This document shows positions 1 to 9,449 of a stretch of DNA of 64,000 nt, piece by piece. The number at the start of each line of letters is the position of its first letter. The first letter of the stretch is position 1. The position numbers were made by a program, and so were the translations under genes. Origin of the DNA: Prevotella melaninogenica (lineage in GTDB: Bacteria; Bacteroidota; Bacteroidia; Bacteroidales; Bacteroidaceae); the NCBI RefSeq assembly GCF_018127965.1, contig NZ_CP072350.1:248001-312000 (forward strand), in the 5' to 3' direction. The notes below the pieces were generated by a model. The model was not told where the DNA came from. It did no database searches and saw only the letters and a list, made by a program, of their open reading frames with translations.

Positions 1-1305
1 TAACGAACCCTGTGTGTCTTTTCTTCGACGAAGATAATGGAAGAGGACAAGCGAAGCAAGCACAAAGAAAATAGAGAGTGCTACAGCTATAATTATAAGA
101 TTCAACTGTTTTGACGTACGCTCTAACTGTTCAGCACGTGATGTAAGATATCTGTCTTGTCGAGTTTCGTCCTGAAGATCAAGGTAGATGTTACGGTTAT
201 AATCACTCTGTTGCTTATTATTTATAGCCGAATACGTAACACTCAACTGTTCACGGATAGACGCAACAAGGTCGGGTGCCTGATTGATAGCTGGATTATC
301 GTGCAAAGCCTTGTTCAGACAGATGATAGCCGAGCGGTAATCCTTTATCTGCCAATAGCATGAAGCCAAGGTACGATAGGAACCTGCCGTCTGATAAACA
401 TCTCCATAACGTTGGAAGATATGCAGTGATCGCTGTGCTAAGTTGCCTGCAAGAAGTTGCTCAGGCATGTTATCAAGGTTGATATATTGGAACGACGGAA
501 GGTTATCGTGCATCAGTGTTGCTCGACTCTTATCGTTCAGAATCAGCTCACTGATTGCCTGCAAGGAGTTTGCCTCCCAATAAGGGAAGTTGTGCTGGCG
601 TGCAAGCATATAACAACGTATGAGATATTCAAACTCTTTCTGCTCTATGGCTTTCTGCGAATTGGTATTGATAATACCACCCGACCCGATGTTATAGTAA
701 TAAGCCAAGAGCTGAGCCATGTCGGTTTGTATCTCTCCATCGGGATTAATCTGGCTGATTGCCTTGATAGAAGGCTGCTCCAAACCTACGTAATAATAAT
801 ATGTCGAAGTGACAATGGCAAACTCTGAGCGCGCATAAACCATGCGACGACGTTGCCGAGGAGAGAGTAGTTTCTCATCTTCTTCAATACGATGAATTCG
901 TTTCTGTGCTTTTTCATAGTAGTCATAAAACTCCTTATTGAGTGACTCACGCTGACAAAGACGCATAAACTGAATGTCAGCCACCAATAGTTCTACTTGG
1001 TTATCAGTGATTTTGAGGACAGAATCGAGTTTAGCATAGGCATCTGTAAAGCGCATCTTCATCAAGTCAACGAAAGCAAGATTGTTTAATGCCTCCGCCT
1101 TTCCTGCGTCATAGCTTCCTGCCAAACCGTAGGCTTTATCCGCATAGATTCTCACGGAGTCGAGATTACGATAGTGCAAGGCATATGCCTTGTCGTTTAA
1201 TTCATCAACTTCTTGTACGTGTGGAACATTACATGCAGCAAGCATCAGAAGGAGTAGACAAGCTACCCACCCCGTAATTATGCTGTATGTCTTTGTTCTT
1301 TTCAT
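1..1305 (-). CDS. DUF5112-like sensor histidine kinase, N-terminal part (partial)
   Basis: This frame is open without a stop from the ATG at 1305 to the left edge (435 codons), so only the N-terminal part is present. It starts with a lipoprotein-type signal (hydrophobic stretch ending LMLAAC). An all-helical, TPR-like region follows, with sequence such as ALNNLAFVDLMKMRFTDA and MRLCQRESLNKEFYDYYEKA, which I recognise from memory as the DUF5112/DUF5113 sensor proteins of Bacteroidales. Near residues 400-425 a single membrane segment (LIIIAVALSIFFVLASLVLF) is followed by RRRK. In this family a histidine kinase domain normally comes next and would lie outside the window. The role inferred is sensing an envelope or extracellular signal. 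The kinase function is inference, since no H-box or ATP-binding motif is visible. It is transcribed divergently from the TonB operon, with ~770 bp between them. Confidence 0.75.
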   Translation of the reverse strand, partial: MKRTKTYSIITGWVACLLLLMLAACNVPHVQEVDELNDKAYALHYRNLDSVRIYADKAYGLAGSYDAGKAEALNNLAFVDLMKMRFTDAYAKLDSVLKITDNQVELLVADIQFMRLCQRESLNKEFYDYYEKAQKRIHRIEEDEKLLSPRQRRRMVYARSEFAIVTSTYYYYVGLEQPSIKAISQINPDGEIQTDMAQLLAYYYNIGSGGIINTNSQKAIEQKEFEYLIRCYMLARQHNFPYWEANSLQAISELILNDKSRATLMHDNLPSFQYINLDNMPEQLLAGNLAQRSLHIFQRYGDVYQTAGSYRTLASCYWQIKDYRSAIICLNKALHDNPAINQAPDLVASIREQLSVTYSAINNKQQSDYNRNIYLDLQDETRQDRYLTSRAEQLERTSKQLNLIIIAVALSIFFVLASLVLFHYLRRRKDTQGSL

Positions 1306-1880
1306 CTGTTTTATGTAGACTTAACTACTACTCCTCTATAAATCAAAGGCAAATATACAAAACTTTTTTTAATAATTTCATAATTCATAATTCAGAATTC
1401 ATAATTATGATTACCATTGTTGGAAAAATATTCAACTGAAAAACTCAAGGGTTAAAGCACAAATCAAAAAGTTCAATGTTCAAAACTCAAAGTTCAAAGG
1501 ATAAAAAGTTCAAAGTACAAGAACGATTCGCGAGATTAGGGAAATTCGTAGTCGGTGTTTGAATTTTCTTTACATTATTGTTAAAGAAATGGTAGGAGAA
1601 AGGGTTAAGAACGAGTGATTTTAGTGCCTCTATAAGTCTTTTGTAATCAAGTTGTTGCAAAGGCGGGTTTCGAAAGGTGCTTAATTGGACTTCAAAAGGG
1701 CGTTAGTAAGGGGCTTAAAGGGCACCTTTTGCAAGTCAAAAGGGCGTTAATTCGAAGGGTAAAGAGCATGTATAAAAAACGAGGCGTGACTTTATTCTTA
1801 CAAAATGGATTGTTAGGACGAAAGAGGAGGCTATGTTTCACCTACCAAGAAATGGGGATTATGCAAATTCACTAAAAGTA
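1306..1880. other. Repeat-rich intergenic region between divergent genes
   Basis: No coding sequence is supported here. The stretch holds a TTCATAATTATGATTACC-type AT-rich repeat (about 1378-1412), degenerate TTCAAAGTTCAAA words (about 1445-1520), a copy of the TTCGTAGTCGG element (about 1525-1555) and copy A of the AAAAGGGCGTT dispersed repeat (1672-1771). Confidence 0.7.
1672..1771 (+). repeat. AAAAGGGCGTT dispersed repeat, copy A
   Basis: One of eight intergenic copies in the window. Modules in order: AAAGGTGCTTAATT, GACTTCAAAAGGGCGTTA, TTAAAGGGCACCTTTTGCAA, AAAAGGGCGTTAATT, AAAGAGCATG. The first and third modules are inverted (AAAGGTGC / GCACCTTT). Similarity continues upstream (GTTGCAA at about 1653) and downstream (CTTACAAAATGG at about 1798). 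Confidence 0.85.
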
Positions 1881-1884
1881 AGTA

Positions 1885-1915
1885 TTGTGCGATGTATATA
1901 TTTTTTCTACTTTTG
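1885..1915 (+). promoter_or_regulatory. Bacteroidetes-type promoter of the TonB operon
   Basis: TTG at 1885-1887 and TACTTTTG at 1908-1915 match the Bacteroidetes -33 (TTTG) and -7 (TAnnTTTG) elements with 20 bp between them. Transcription would start near 1921, giving a leader of about 155 nt. Confidence 0.65.
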
Positions 1916-1945
1916 CAGCCGTAAATCGTAACAAATGAAAATACA

Positions 1946-2036
1946 AGGCTGACTTCATTTGCAGACACCTGCGACTTGATCTGAAGCCTGAGTAAACCCT
2001 TATAGATTCGTTCCTCCGCTGTGAAGGTAGGGGGAA
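1946..2036 (+). promoter_or_regulatory. Structured 5' leader of the TonB operon (candidate cis-regulatory RNA)
   Basis: The predicted leader contains a compound hairpin. AGGC...TTCA (1946-1957) pairs with TGAAGCCT (1982-1989) and encloses the small stem GCAG-acac-CTGC (1961-1972). A second hairpin pairs TTCCTCC (2011-2017) with GGGGGAA (2030-2036). I could not match it to a known riboswitch. It lies between the promoter and the receptor start codon, where metal- or cofactor-responsive elements often sit. Confidence 0.35.
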
Positions 2037-2077
2037 TTGCGTCTGTTTATTAAAAACCATTTGTAATCTGAGTATAT

Positions 2078-4501
2078 ATGAACAAATTAAAAATGAACTA
2101 TGAAAGGCGTGTCAGATACTACCTGTCCGCCACTCTCTTAAGTTCTTTGTTCTTATTCCCACCCACCTACGTCCATGCTACGGCTGTACATGGGCAGGAG
2201 GCAGTGGAGGATGAGGATAAAGATGTCAAAACATCTGTAACCGTTCGGGTTGTTTCCGAACTGTCACAAGAGCCGCTCATCGGTGCTGTCGTACGTTGCG
2301 AAGGTGTTTCAAATCCCTCGGTGACAGACATCGACGGTAGGTGTACGATTAAACTCAAGCGTGCTGCCGACCGCTTGAAACTAACGGTTACCTACGTAGG
2401 TTATAAGACGGTGACACGTGTTGTTAGCGTTCCCGACAGCCACATGATAACCTTACAGCTGAAGGATGATTCTAAGCAATTAGATAATGTCACTGTCACG
2501 GCACAGAAACGGCACACGACCGTCTTACAGCAGTCGTCAGCTATCAGTCAGGAAGCATTGGAAAAAGGTGGTGCTACATCATTGGCAAAACTCCTTGAAA
2601 CCATCCCCGGCGTTAGTTCTATCAGTACTGGAAACACGATTGCAAAGCCTGTTATTCAAGGTATGCACAGTAGTCGTATCCTCTTGATGAACAATGGAGT
2701 ACGATTAGAAAGCCAGAGTTGGGGTGCCGACCACGCACCAGAGCTTGACTATACAGGTTCGAGCATGGTAGAAGTGGTGAAAGGTGCCGAGTGTATTCGC
2801 TATGGTTTCGGTGCAATGGGCGGTGTGGTACTCTTGAATGATGCGCCCCTACCCTACGAAAACAAGAAGATTAAGTTAAATGGAAACGTCAACATGGGTT
2901 ACGATACCAATGCACGTGGCTTCAGTGGGTCGGGTACTATTGAGACGGGTTATAAGCAGTTTGGTCTGCGCCTACACGGAATGTACACCAAAGGAGGCGA
3001 CTATCATACAGCCGACTACGTACTGAACAACACAGGATATAACACCATAAGTTTCTCAGCCTTAGCCGGTTGGCAAGGAAAGAAACTGACGGCAACCCTC
3101 TTCTCAAGTATCTACTATCAGCGAAGCGGAATCTATTACGCCAGTAAGATATCCGACTTATCACAGTTGATCAAGCGATTTGAATACGGAAGACCTGACC
3201 CAGAGACGGTGAAACCTTTCTCCTACGAAATCAAACCGCCGTTTCAGCAGTCGCAACACGTGACGTTGAAAGGTGAACTGAAATGGGAGCTTAATCCTAA
3301 CCATCACCTCAATTTCACGCTATCCTTCCAAGAGAATCTCCGTCAAGAGTTCGAAAACCGAAAGAAGACACAATGGAGTTGGATTCCAATGCAGGACCTG
3401 ATGCTGAAAACCTATAAGTTCGACGTACTTTGGCAAGCGAAATGGAAACTATGGAAGATGACTACCGATGCTGGTCTTTCAAACACCTATCAAACTAACT
3501 TCAACTACCCGGGCACCAAACAGCCTGCTTTTGTTCCTAACTTTGCAGCCCTTTCGATGGGTGGTTATTTCCTTCATAAGGCAGAGTTTGGTAAGTTGCA
3601 GTGTGCGCTCGGTATGCGTTACGACTTCCGTGTGTTGTCGGTCAATGGCTATAGCAGCCTCAGCAACTACACCTACTACGACGACTTCAAACTCTATAGT
3701 AACTTCACCATGAGCCTTGCCACCCACTATCAGTTCAGTGACAAGTGGGATGCACGTGCGAATATCGGTTGGTCATGGCGTCCACCAGATATCAACGAGC
3801 TCTATGCCATTGGCTTGCAAGACGGTTCCTATTGGGTAGTAGGCAACAAGAATCTTGCCAGTGAGCGTGGTTATAAACTCGTGTTAGGTACGAAGTATAG
3901 GAACACATGGTTCTCTGTAGAGCCAAGTATCTTCTTCCAGCGTATCAATAGCTATATCTACGACCACATCGGAACTGGTAAGGACCGCTTCCATAACCAT
4001 CCAAGTGGTAAGTATCCGAAGTTTATCTACGACCAAGACGATGTGAAACTCTATGGTGGTGATATCGAAGCAACCGTGAAGCCACTGCAAGGACTGACCT
4101 TTGTCGGAAAGGGAGAATGGATGTTTGCACGCAACCTGACCCATAATGACTGGCTACCTTTCATGCCATCAGACCGTTACGGACTATCAGCCACCTACGA
4201 TCTACCGCTGACGAAGAATCATAAGTATCGTTCGTCGCTGTCGCTCTCAGGTATCTACGTGACCAAGCAGACCCGCTTCGATCCCGATAAAGACCTCGTT
4301 CCCGACTCGCCACCAGCCTATTTCCTACTGAATGGTACGGCTGAGTTCCGCATCGCGTTACCACAGAATAGAGAGTTGAAGTTTATGATTGTCGGTGATA
4401 ACATCCTCAACGCACTCTATAAAGAGTACACCGACCGCTTCAGATACTACGCCCATGAGCGCGGATCAAACTTCTCTTTACGCACATTGTTTAAGTTCTA
4501 A
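2078..4501 (+). CDS. TonB-dependent outer-membrane receptor, probable metal transporter
   Basis: An 807-residue protein with a signal peptide (about residues 1-38), a carboxypeptidase-regulatory-like domain (about 50-130, PLIGAVVRCEG...DIDGRCTIKL), a plug domain (about 140-260) and a 22-strand-type barrel ending in an aromatic (LFKF). Plug motifs include KLLETIPGVSSI, IQGMHSSRILLMNNGVR and QSWGADHAPELD. The last resembles the DH-containing plug loop of zinc/copper-type receptors such as ZnuD, so a transition-metal substrate is inferred. Such receptors use TonB-ExbBD energy to bring ligands across the outer membrane. It is first of four tightly packed genes (16-bp gap to the next). There is no SusD partner, which argues against glycan uptake. 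The ATG at 2078 precedes the signal peptide and was kept; ATG 2093 is an alternative. Confidence 0.9.
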   Translation: MNKLKMNYERRVRYYLSATLLSSLFLFPPTYVHATAVHGQEAVEDEDKDVKTSVTVRVVSELSQEPLIGAVVRCEGVSNPSVTDIDGRCTIKLKRAADRLKLTVTYVGYKTVTRVVSVPDSHMITLQLKDDSKQLDNVTVTAQKRHTTVLQQSSAISQEALEKGGATSLAKLLETIPGVSSISTGNTIAKPVIQGMHSSRILLMNNGVRLESQSWGADHAPELDYTGSSMVEVVKGAECIRYGFGAMGGVVLLNDAPLPYENKKIKLNGNVNMGYDTNARGFSGSGTIETGYKQFGLRLHGMYTKGGDYHTADYVLNNTGYNTISFSALAGWQGKKLTATLFSSIYYQRSGIYYASKISDLSQLIKRFEYGRPDPETVKPFSYEIKPPFQQSQHVTLKGELKWELNPNHHLNFTLSFQENLRQEFENRKKTQWSWIPMQDLMLKTYKFDVLWQAKWKLWKMTTDAGLSNTYQTNFNYPGTKQPAFVPNFAALSMGGYFLHKAEFGKLQCALGMRYDFRVLSVNGYSSLSNYTYYDDFKLYSNFTMSLATHYQFSDKWDARANIGWSWRPPDINELYAIGLQDGSYWVVGNKNLASERGYKLVLGTKYRNTWFSVEPSIFFQRINSYIYDHIGTGKDRFHNHPSGKYPKFIYDQDDVKLYGGDIEATVKPLQGLTFVGKGEWMFARNLTHNDWLPFMPSDRYGLSATYDLPLTKNHKYRSSLSLSGIYVTKQTRFDPDKDLVPDSPPAYFLLNGTAEFRIALPQNRELKFMIVGDNILNALYKEYTDRFRYYAHERGSNFSLRTLFKF

Positions 4502-4517
4502 TTAGCTGAAAAAGAAT

Positions 4518-5975
4518 ATGAAACTATATAAAGACATACGCCTCATACTTGCCACGGCAGCAGTGGGACTTCTCTTCGGAAGTTGCTCTAATGACCAAGT
4601 TGACGATTTCTTCAAGAAGATTATACAAGCTCCTCCTTCCTCTATTGAGCGAGATGTGAAGGGACATGAGCAGATTTATGCGGTTCATGCCATCTTGAGA
4701 ATGGGCTATAAGGGGGGAATGATTGGTGTTGGACCAGACGGAAACGACTCTATTCAAGCCTATAACACCTATCATCTCGTCAGTGGCTCGACCTCTATCC
4801 CTGTCATGCAGGAGATTGATATAGCCAAAGATGACGACGGACAGATGACGATTACGACAGAGCGCGACTGCTTTGACGTAATTGCTTCAGACGATATCTA
4901 CTATGGATTGGAGCTGAAGTACTACGATCAAAACGGTATGCTCATCAACCATCAGTTCTCTGGTTATCCCTTCATGAAGGACAAAGACGGTTATAACGTG
5001 CCTGATGAAGACAACGCAACACTGCTTGTTCACCAGCACTTCTTCGGTATTGGTAACGCATCTTTGAACAAAGCGGTGGCAGATAGTAGCTCTGCAGGAC
5101 ACGGACAGGAGGTGCGTGGATTGCAAATGGCATACCCACGTTCGTTGGCTTCACTACCTACTTATTATGACCGATACACCTTTAAAGAGAAAGGTGGAGC
5201 ACTGGAAGCTGCCACAAAGTTCTCAACTTCTAACATCTATGTGCCTGATGGCTACACGTTGGGACAGAATTTAGTGCCGTTCGATAGTGAGTTGGCATGG
5301 AAGTCGATTGAGGTATCAGGAAAACCGGAGGCTTTGCAGCCTTATAACTTCGGTGGAAAGACCTATCATCTCTACAAAACTATTGATCCAATGGAGCTAA
5401 ATAAGATTACTCCAGAGGTCTTTACCTATGAGTATCGTGACACAGATCCAGTGGAAGAAGAACTTGGAAAACTTTTTACAGAAGCCTATAATGATGACTT
5501 CACCGACCCAGATACCGAGGCACCACGCCAGCGTTATGGTCATACCGTGGGTTTACTGCATCAGAAACGCAGCTTAGACGTAGGCTCAGACTTAGACCGA
5601 TTGGGCTTTAAGGGCATCATGCAGTTTCACAAATCAGACATCGCTTTCCAGCTACAGGTGCGCATCTGTCACATTCTTAACAAAGGACAGCAGCACGTGG
5701 GAGAGTCGGAAAAGCCTGCGAAGTACTGCAATACGAACAATAGCGAGCATAGCTTCCTATGGGATTTCAACCAGTTACAACCGGGTTGGGATAGCTTTGA
5801 TATCGACTATCCGCTGTCTGTTCGTGTGATAGCCAATACCAAGGACGGTGAAGACAAGTGTTTTGAGGATGTTAAGCGATTCTATCCTGCTGCCAACAAG
5901 GCACAGCTCTGGCGTATGCTGACACAGCCACAAGACTTCTTCACACAGTACAGACATAACGTAGTATTGATGTAA
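4518..5975 (+). CDS. Surface/periplasmic lipoprotein A of the TonB operon
   Basis: A 485-residue protein with a lipoprotein signal (LLFGSC, Cys about 23). No family is recognised with certainty. It is paralogous to the next gene: both carry a central ITPEVFTYEYRDT / LTPKIFEYTYRDT segment, then a R(L/V)G(F/L)KG...F segment, and an earlier block ending in a D-x-x-G-x-L-(I/M)-N motif after a predicted beta-rich domain. Histidines are frequent (for example LLVHQHFFGIGN), which would suit metal binding. It lies 16 bp after the receptor and 15 bp before its paralogue, so co-transcription is nearly certain. The inferred role is capture of the receptor's ligand at the cell surface or in the periplasm, with the actual ligand unknown. 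Confidence 0.75.
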   Translation: MKLYKDIRLILATAAVGLLFGSCSNDQVDDFFKKIIQAPPSSIERDVKGHEQIYAVHAILRMGYKGGMIGVGPDGNDSIQAYNTYHLVSGSTSIPVMQEIDIAKDDDGQMTITTERDCFDVIASDDIYYGLELKYYDQNGMLINHQFSGYPFMKDKDGYNVPDEDNATLLVHQHFFGIGNASLNKAVADSSSAGHGQEVRGLQMAYPRSLASLPTYYDRYTFKEKGGALEAATKFSTSNIYVPDGYTLGQNLVPFDSELAWKSIEVSGKPEALQPYNFGGKTYHLYKTIDPMELNKITPEVFTYEYRDTDPVEEELGKLFTEAYNDDFTDPDTEAPRQRYGHTVGLLHQKRSLDVGSDLDRLGFKGIMQFHKSDIAFQLQVRICHILNKGQQHVGESEKPAKYCNTNNSEHSFLWDFNQLQPGWDSFDIDYPLSVRVIANTKDGEDKCFEDVKRFYPAANKAQLWRMLTQPQDFFTQYRHNVVLM

Positions 5976-5990
5976 TAACGAATTGGGAAG

Positions 5991-7397
5991 ATGAATAAGA
6001 TATTCAAGAACATTCTTTTATTATCATGTGTTGCCGCTGTTTTCACTTCATGTGACAACTTTGTGTTTGGCAATGTACATGTTGATTATAACGAAAACCC
6101 CTTAGAAAGTAAGGGATTAGCACGTAGTGGTGCAGACCGTTATGTAGATAGTCTGTCGAAGATAAAGGTCTCTGAGCAGGTGAATAACCCCGACCCAGAC
6201 GGAGCCTTCAATGGTTGGGCTACCTGCTTGGCTATGTTTAAAGAGGGACACTCCCACGGTGACGGTATGATGCACGGTAACTTCGTTTATCATAACGCCC
6301 CTTGGAAGCAGGAGGAGTTTGTTATCATCCGCAACAATACAGCAAAATGGCCTACGGTTGAGGTGCAACGCCAGAGTACAGTGACCTATCTTGAACAGAG
6401 CGATGGCAAGACTGGGCCCGATTACATCCGCATCATCGGTGGAAAACTGAAGCGTTGGGGACTCTGTCTCTACTTCTTTAATAAGGAGGGTAAGCTGATG
6501 AACGATGACATTCTCGACCACTCTGATGAATATCAGATATTCTTCACGGTGAGCGAGGTCGACGATAAGGGTAATCCTTACGAGGTGATGGACTGCCGTG
6601 GTACGTGGAAACCTAACAAGAACAAGTTTGGTGACTGGAAGAAGGGTGGTACTATCGACACGACACCAGTGCCTTCTCCACTCTTTGCGAATAAGACGAC
6701 GTGGAAGGAGCGTGCCGAACTGACTCCGAAGATATTTGAATATACCTATCGTGACACGTGGATTCATAACGCAATGGCTGACGGAGCGCGTGAGTTGTTC
6801 AACCAACGTCTGCTACCACCGTTGACCCGTGAGGATGCTGATTGGGCGGTTGCACCTTACGACCAAGACCGTGTAGGACTGAAGGGACACTTCAATTTCG
6901 ATATTGATGCCGATGAAAACGATGCACTTCATCAAGAGTGGCCATTAGAGATTACACGCCGTCTGGACCCAGCAACGGGTGAGGCAGGTCGTTATACACG
7001 TCCGTCATATCTCTTACCAAAGTTCTATCTGTCTGTAAGAGTGATGAAATGCCCGAAAGGAAAGAAGGCATTGATACCGAAGGATGAGTATCTCAGTCGC
7101 CATTCAACCTATGTCTTCCGCAGTCCGTTCATCTGTTCGGAGGCCTACAACCCCGATGAACCGAAGGAGTATGGGGCAGATTCAGAATGGAAGGAGCTTT
7201 TCCGCTTTAATATTCCTATCAAGGTATTCTGCAGTAGCTTTGATACTGACCCAACAACCATTGACCCGAACGACCCACTCTATTTCTACTTAGGTCACGA
7301 AATAGGCTTGTCATCATTAGATGCGTTGGAAGCTTCGCAGAATGTACAGACCCACGGCATTGGTGGTGGCTCTGGTTTCGGAAACTGGTTCTTGTAA
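5991..7397 (+). CDS. Surface/periplasmic lipoprotein B of the TonB operon (paralogue of A)
   Basis: A 468-residue lipoprotein (lipobox VFTSC, Cys about 20) sharing the layout of the preceding gene: a beta-rich N-terminal half containing KLKRWGLCLYFFNKEGKLMN, then LTPKIFEYTYRDT, then RVGLKGHFNFDID. The N-terminal half carries a striking GHSHGDGMMHG cluster (about residues 85-95), with five potential metal ligands in eleven residues. The C-terminus is glycine-rich (GIGGGSGFGNWFL). Duplication followed by divergence would give two binding proteins for one receptor. This is inference from position and sequence; I do not recognise a named domain. Confidence 0.75.
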   Translation: MNKIFKNILLLSCVAAVFTSCDNFVFGNVHVDYNENPLESKGLARSGADRYVDSLSKIKVSEQVNNPDPDGAFNGWATCLAMFKEGHSHGDGMMHGNFVYHNAPWKQEEFVIIRNNTAKWPTVEVQRQSTVTYLEQSDGKTGPDYIRIIGGKLKRWGLCLYFFNKEGKLMNDDILDHSDEYQIFFTVSEVDDKGNPYEVMDCRGTWKPNKNKFGDWKKGGTIDTTPVPSPLFANKTTWKERAELTPKIFEYTYRDTWIHNAMADGARELFNQRLLPPLTREDADWAVAPYDQDRVGLKGHFNFDIDADENDALHQEWPLEITRRLDPATGEAGRYTRPSYLLPKFYLSVRVMKCPKGKKALIPKDEYLSRHSTYVFRSPFICSEAYNPDEPKEYGADSEWKELFRFNIPIKVFCSSFDTDPTTIDPNDPLYFYLGHEIGLSSLDALEASQNVQTHGIGGGSGFGNWFL

Positions 7398-7529
7398 CAT
7401 GGACAGAGGGAGAGGACAGTGTCGTCGCTAAGGAAGTATCTATACGTCTGTAACTCACCATCTATTCCTCTCGTGGCAATAGTCCCTCCCACTGCTCACA
7501 ATGATATAAACATAAATAGAAGAAAACAA

Positions 7530-8609
7530 ATGATGAAAAAGAAGATAACTGCATACCTGCTTTTTAGTCTTATGCTTTTAGGGCTGAACAGCTGTACGCG
7601 TAATGAAATGCCTGTGAAGCAATCTACTTCTAAGACAAAGTTAGACCACTTGATTATCAAGGAAGTGTTCTATGTTGGACATTATTGGTATCGTGATGTA
7701 CGTGCTTGGGGTATGAAGAACTTGAACCAGATGTACAATGACGATCAGTATATCGCCATCTTTAACCCTACGGATGAGGTGAAATATCTTGACGGATTGG
7801 CGTTGTGTGTCAATGCTATCGACCCGAGTAAAGCCATTCAATTCGCACCGAAAGACGATTTTGTCAATCGTTATTATGGTGCATCGGGTATCTCTTATTT
7901 CCCTGGCAAGGGCAACGACTACCCTGTGAAGCCGGGTCAGACTATCATTGTTGCAAAGTATGCTATCGACCATAAGGCTAAGTTTGAGGCTGAATTAGAG
8001 GGCGAGGACTTGAGTATGTATGGCGGATTGAATGCCTTTTTAGACTTGAGCAAAGCCGACTTCGAATGGACGAACAGTAACTACGACCCCGGACAGAAGA
8101 ATAATCCGAACGTTCCAGACATGAATGCAATCCTCACATCTACCGATGCCAGTGGCAATATTGGTCCTGCTTACGAATTCTCTCACATCTCTGAGAGCAA
8201 CGGTATAGCCTTGATAAAACTGCCATGGACGCCAGAGGAATTCAAGAAGAACTATGCCGAAACAAAGGATAGCAAAGGTTATCTGCATTATATCACCGTC
8301 ACCAGTAGTGCCTTCGGCGACTTCTATGCCATCGAAATACCCTTCGAGTGCGTCATCGACTGCATCACCATCTGTCCTCGTCGTATGTTCCAGATGCGTC
8401 CAAGCAAGTTAGACAGAGGCTACAATGCCGTTACCGACGTCTCTTTCTCCAGCCTAAAACAAAGCGATTACCCCATTTCCTCTGGCCTTGCGCTGGTAAG
8501 AAAGTGGGATGGTAAGAAATACGTGGATGACAACAACACAACCGCAGACTTTGAAGTAAAAGTCGCTTCACTATCAAGAAGGGATGAAAAGGGAAACGCT
8601 ATAAAGTAA
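7530..8609 (+). CDS. DUF4876-like lipoprotein, last gene of the TonB operon
   Basis: The longest open frame begins at 7419, but residues 1-37 of that frame look non-coding. Starting at the ATG at 7530 (or 7533) gives a clean lipoprotein signal (MMKKKITAYLL...LLGLNSC), so 359 residues are preferred. The body contains YIAIFNPTDEVKYLDGLALC, VKPGQTIIVAKYAIDHK and an alternation of beta segments resembling DUF4876 proteins, which are commonly encoded next to TonB receptors. Function is unknown; surface display and ligand handling are plausible. A 132-bp gap separates it from lipoprotein B. A good stem-loop follows at 8671, so the operon probably ends here. Confidence 0.75.
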   Translation: MMKKKITAYLLFSLMLLGLNSCTRNEMPVKQSTSKTKLDHLIIKEVFYVGHYWYRDVRAWGMKNLNQMYNDDQYIAIFNPTDEVKYLDGLALCVNAIDPSKAIQFAPKDDFVNRYYGASGISYFPGKGNDYPVKPGQTIIVAKYAIDHKAKFEAELEGEDLSMYGGLNAFLDLSKADFEWTNSNYDPGQKNNPNVPDMNAILTSTDASGNIGPAYEFSHISESNGIALIKLPWTPEEFKKNYAETKDSKGYLHYITVTSSAFGDFYAIEIPFECVIDCITICPRRMFQMRPSKLDRGYNAVTDVSFSSLKQSDYPISSGLALVRKWDGKKYVDDNNTTADFEVKVASLSRRDEKGNAIK

Positions 8610-8670
8610 AGATTAAGAAATGGTTGCAAGGTATTAGAAGCGACCCAAGGTAAAAGGATGAAAGGATAAT

Positions 8671-8713
8671 AAGGCTGTATCAAAGTAAGAGCAATCTATT
8701 TTGATGCAGCCTT
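8671..8713 (+). terminator. Terminator of the TonB operon
   Basis: AAGGCTGTATCAAAGTA (8671-8687) pairs imperfectly with TATTTTGATGCAGCCTT (about 8697-8713) and is followed by a short T/C run. It sits 62 bp past the last stop codon of the operon. Confidence 0.65.
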
Positions 8714-9449
8714 TCACATTGAGTATAAGAAGCAAGGTCAATATCCAAACCACAAAGTTTAAAGTTCAACATCCAAAGCCTTCCTTCTTTGTAAAGATTA
8801 TTCAAATACACGAAACGAGAAGGGCATTAATTGGCTTTCTATTAACGCCCTTTTGGCTTGCAAAAGATGCCCTTTAAGACCCTTACTAACGCCCTTTTGA
8901 AGTACAATTAAGCACCTTTTACTTTACTATTTTATAACAGTCTGATTAACTGTTAGTTACTAATCCACTTTTTACACGTGCTTTCATTCTTTATTTTAAA
9001 CCTTTTGCTCGAAAATTTGTAATGAATTTTGACATTGAACAACTTTGATTTTTGAGGTTTGAACATTGATCTTTGGCATTATTCATAATTGTGTTCATCT
9101 TCTCACAGAAGTTGTAGAAGTATGGCAGCTATAGATCTTTTTCTATGAGTATATGTGCGATGTGTACCGTAAAAATTTAGAGAGGTGGGATATTATCGAC
9201 TAACGTAGGTGCCTTTAGTGTATAAAGGAGTATCACTTTCAGCATTCTTTCTCAGAACTTCAAGAAAACTAATAATTAAGAATAATTAATGTACAAAAGT
9301 ATGTTGTATAAGGTGGAAAAACTATCTTTACGCTTAATTTATTCACAGATTGATAAAGGCGGGAAAGTTATATATAGAGATTGAGGCAGCTCCAAAGCCA
9401 ACTATTACTCCAATGTCAAATCAGTTTAGGTTTAAAATATAACAGTAGT
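8714..9449. other. Intergenic region with repeats, no gene seen
   Basis: It holds a TTTAAAGTTCAA word cluster (about 8755-8775), copy B of the AAAAGGGCGTT repeat (8819-8930, minus) and AT-rich DNA. No convincing ORF was found. A weak -7-like TATCTTTA occurs near 9322, ahead of the next gene. Confidence 0.6.
8819..8930 (-). repeat. AAAAGGGCGTT dispersed repeat, copy B
   Basis: Minus-strand copy with the modules AAAAGGTGCTTAATT, TTCAAAAGGGCGTTAGTAAG, TTAAAGGGCATCTTTTGCAA and AAAAGGGCGTTAAT. Its end closes into a hairpin in which AGGGCGTTAAT faces ATTAATGCCCT. With copy A it brackets the TonB operon in opposite orientation. Confidence 0.85.

Noticed and set aside
1946..2036. Cobalamin riboswitch in front of the TonB operon
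   Set aside because: GCAGACACCTGC superficially resembles the B12 box, but the upstream core elements are absent and only ~25 nt separate it from the predicted transcription start.
6117..6806. 229-codon minus-strand frame
   Set aside because: Lies wholly inside lipoprotein B of the TonB operon on the other strand; low-complexity shadow without domain features.
7419..7529. N-terminal 37 codons of the DUF4876-like gene
   Set aside because: They would bury the lipoprotein signal; the ATG at 7530 gives a normal signal peptide.
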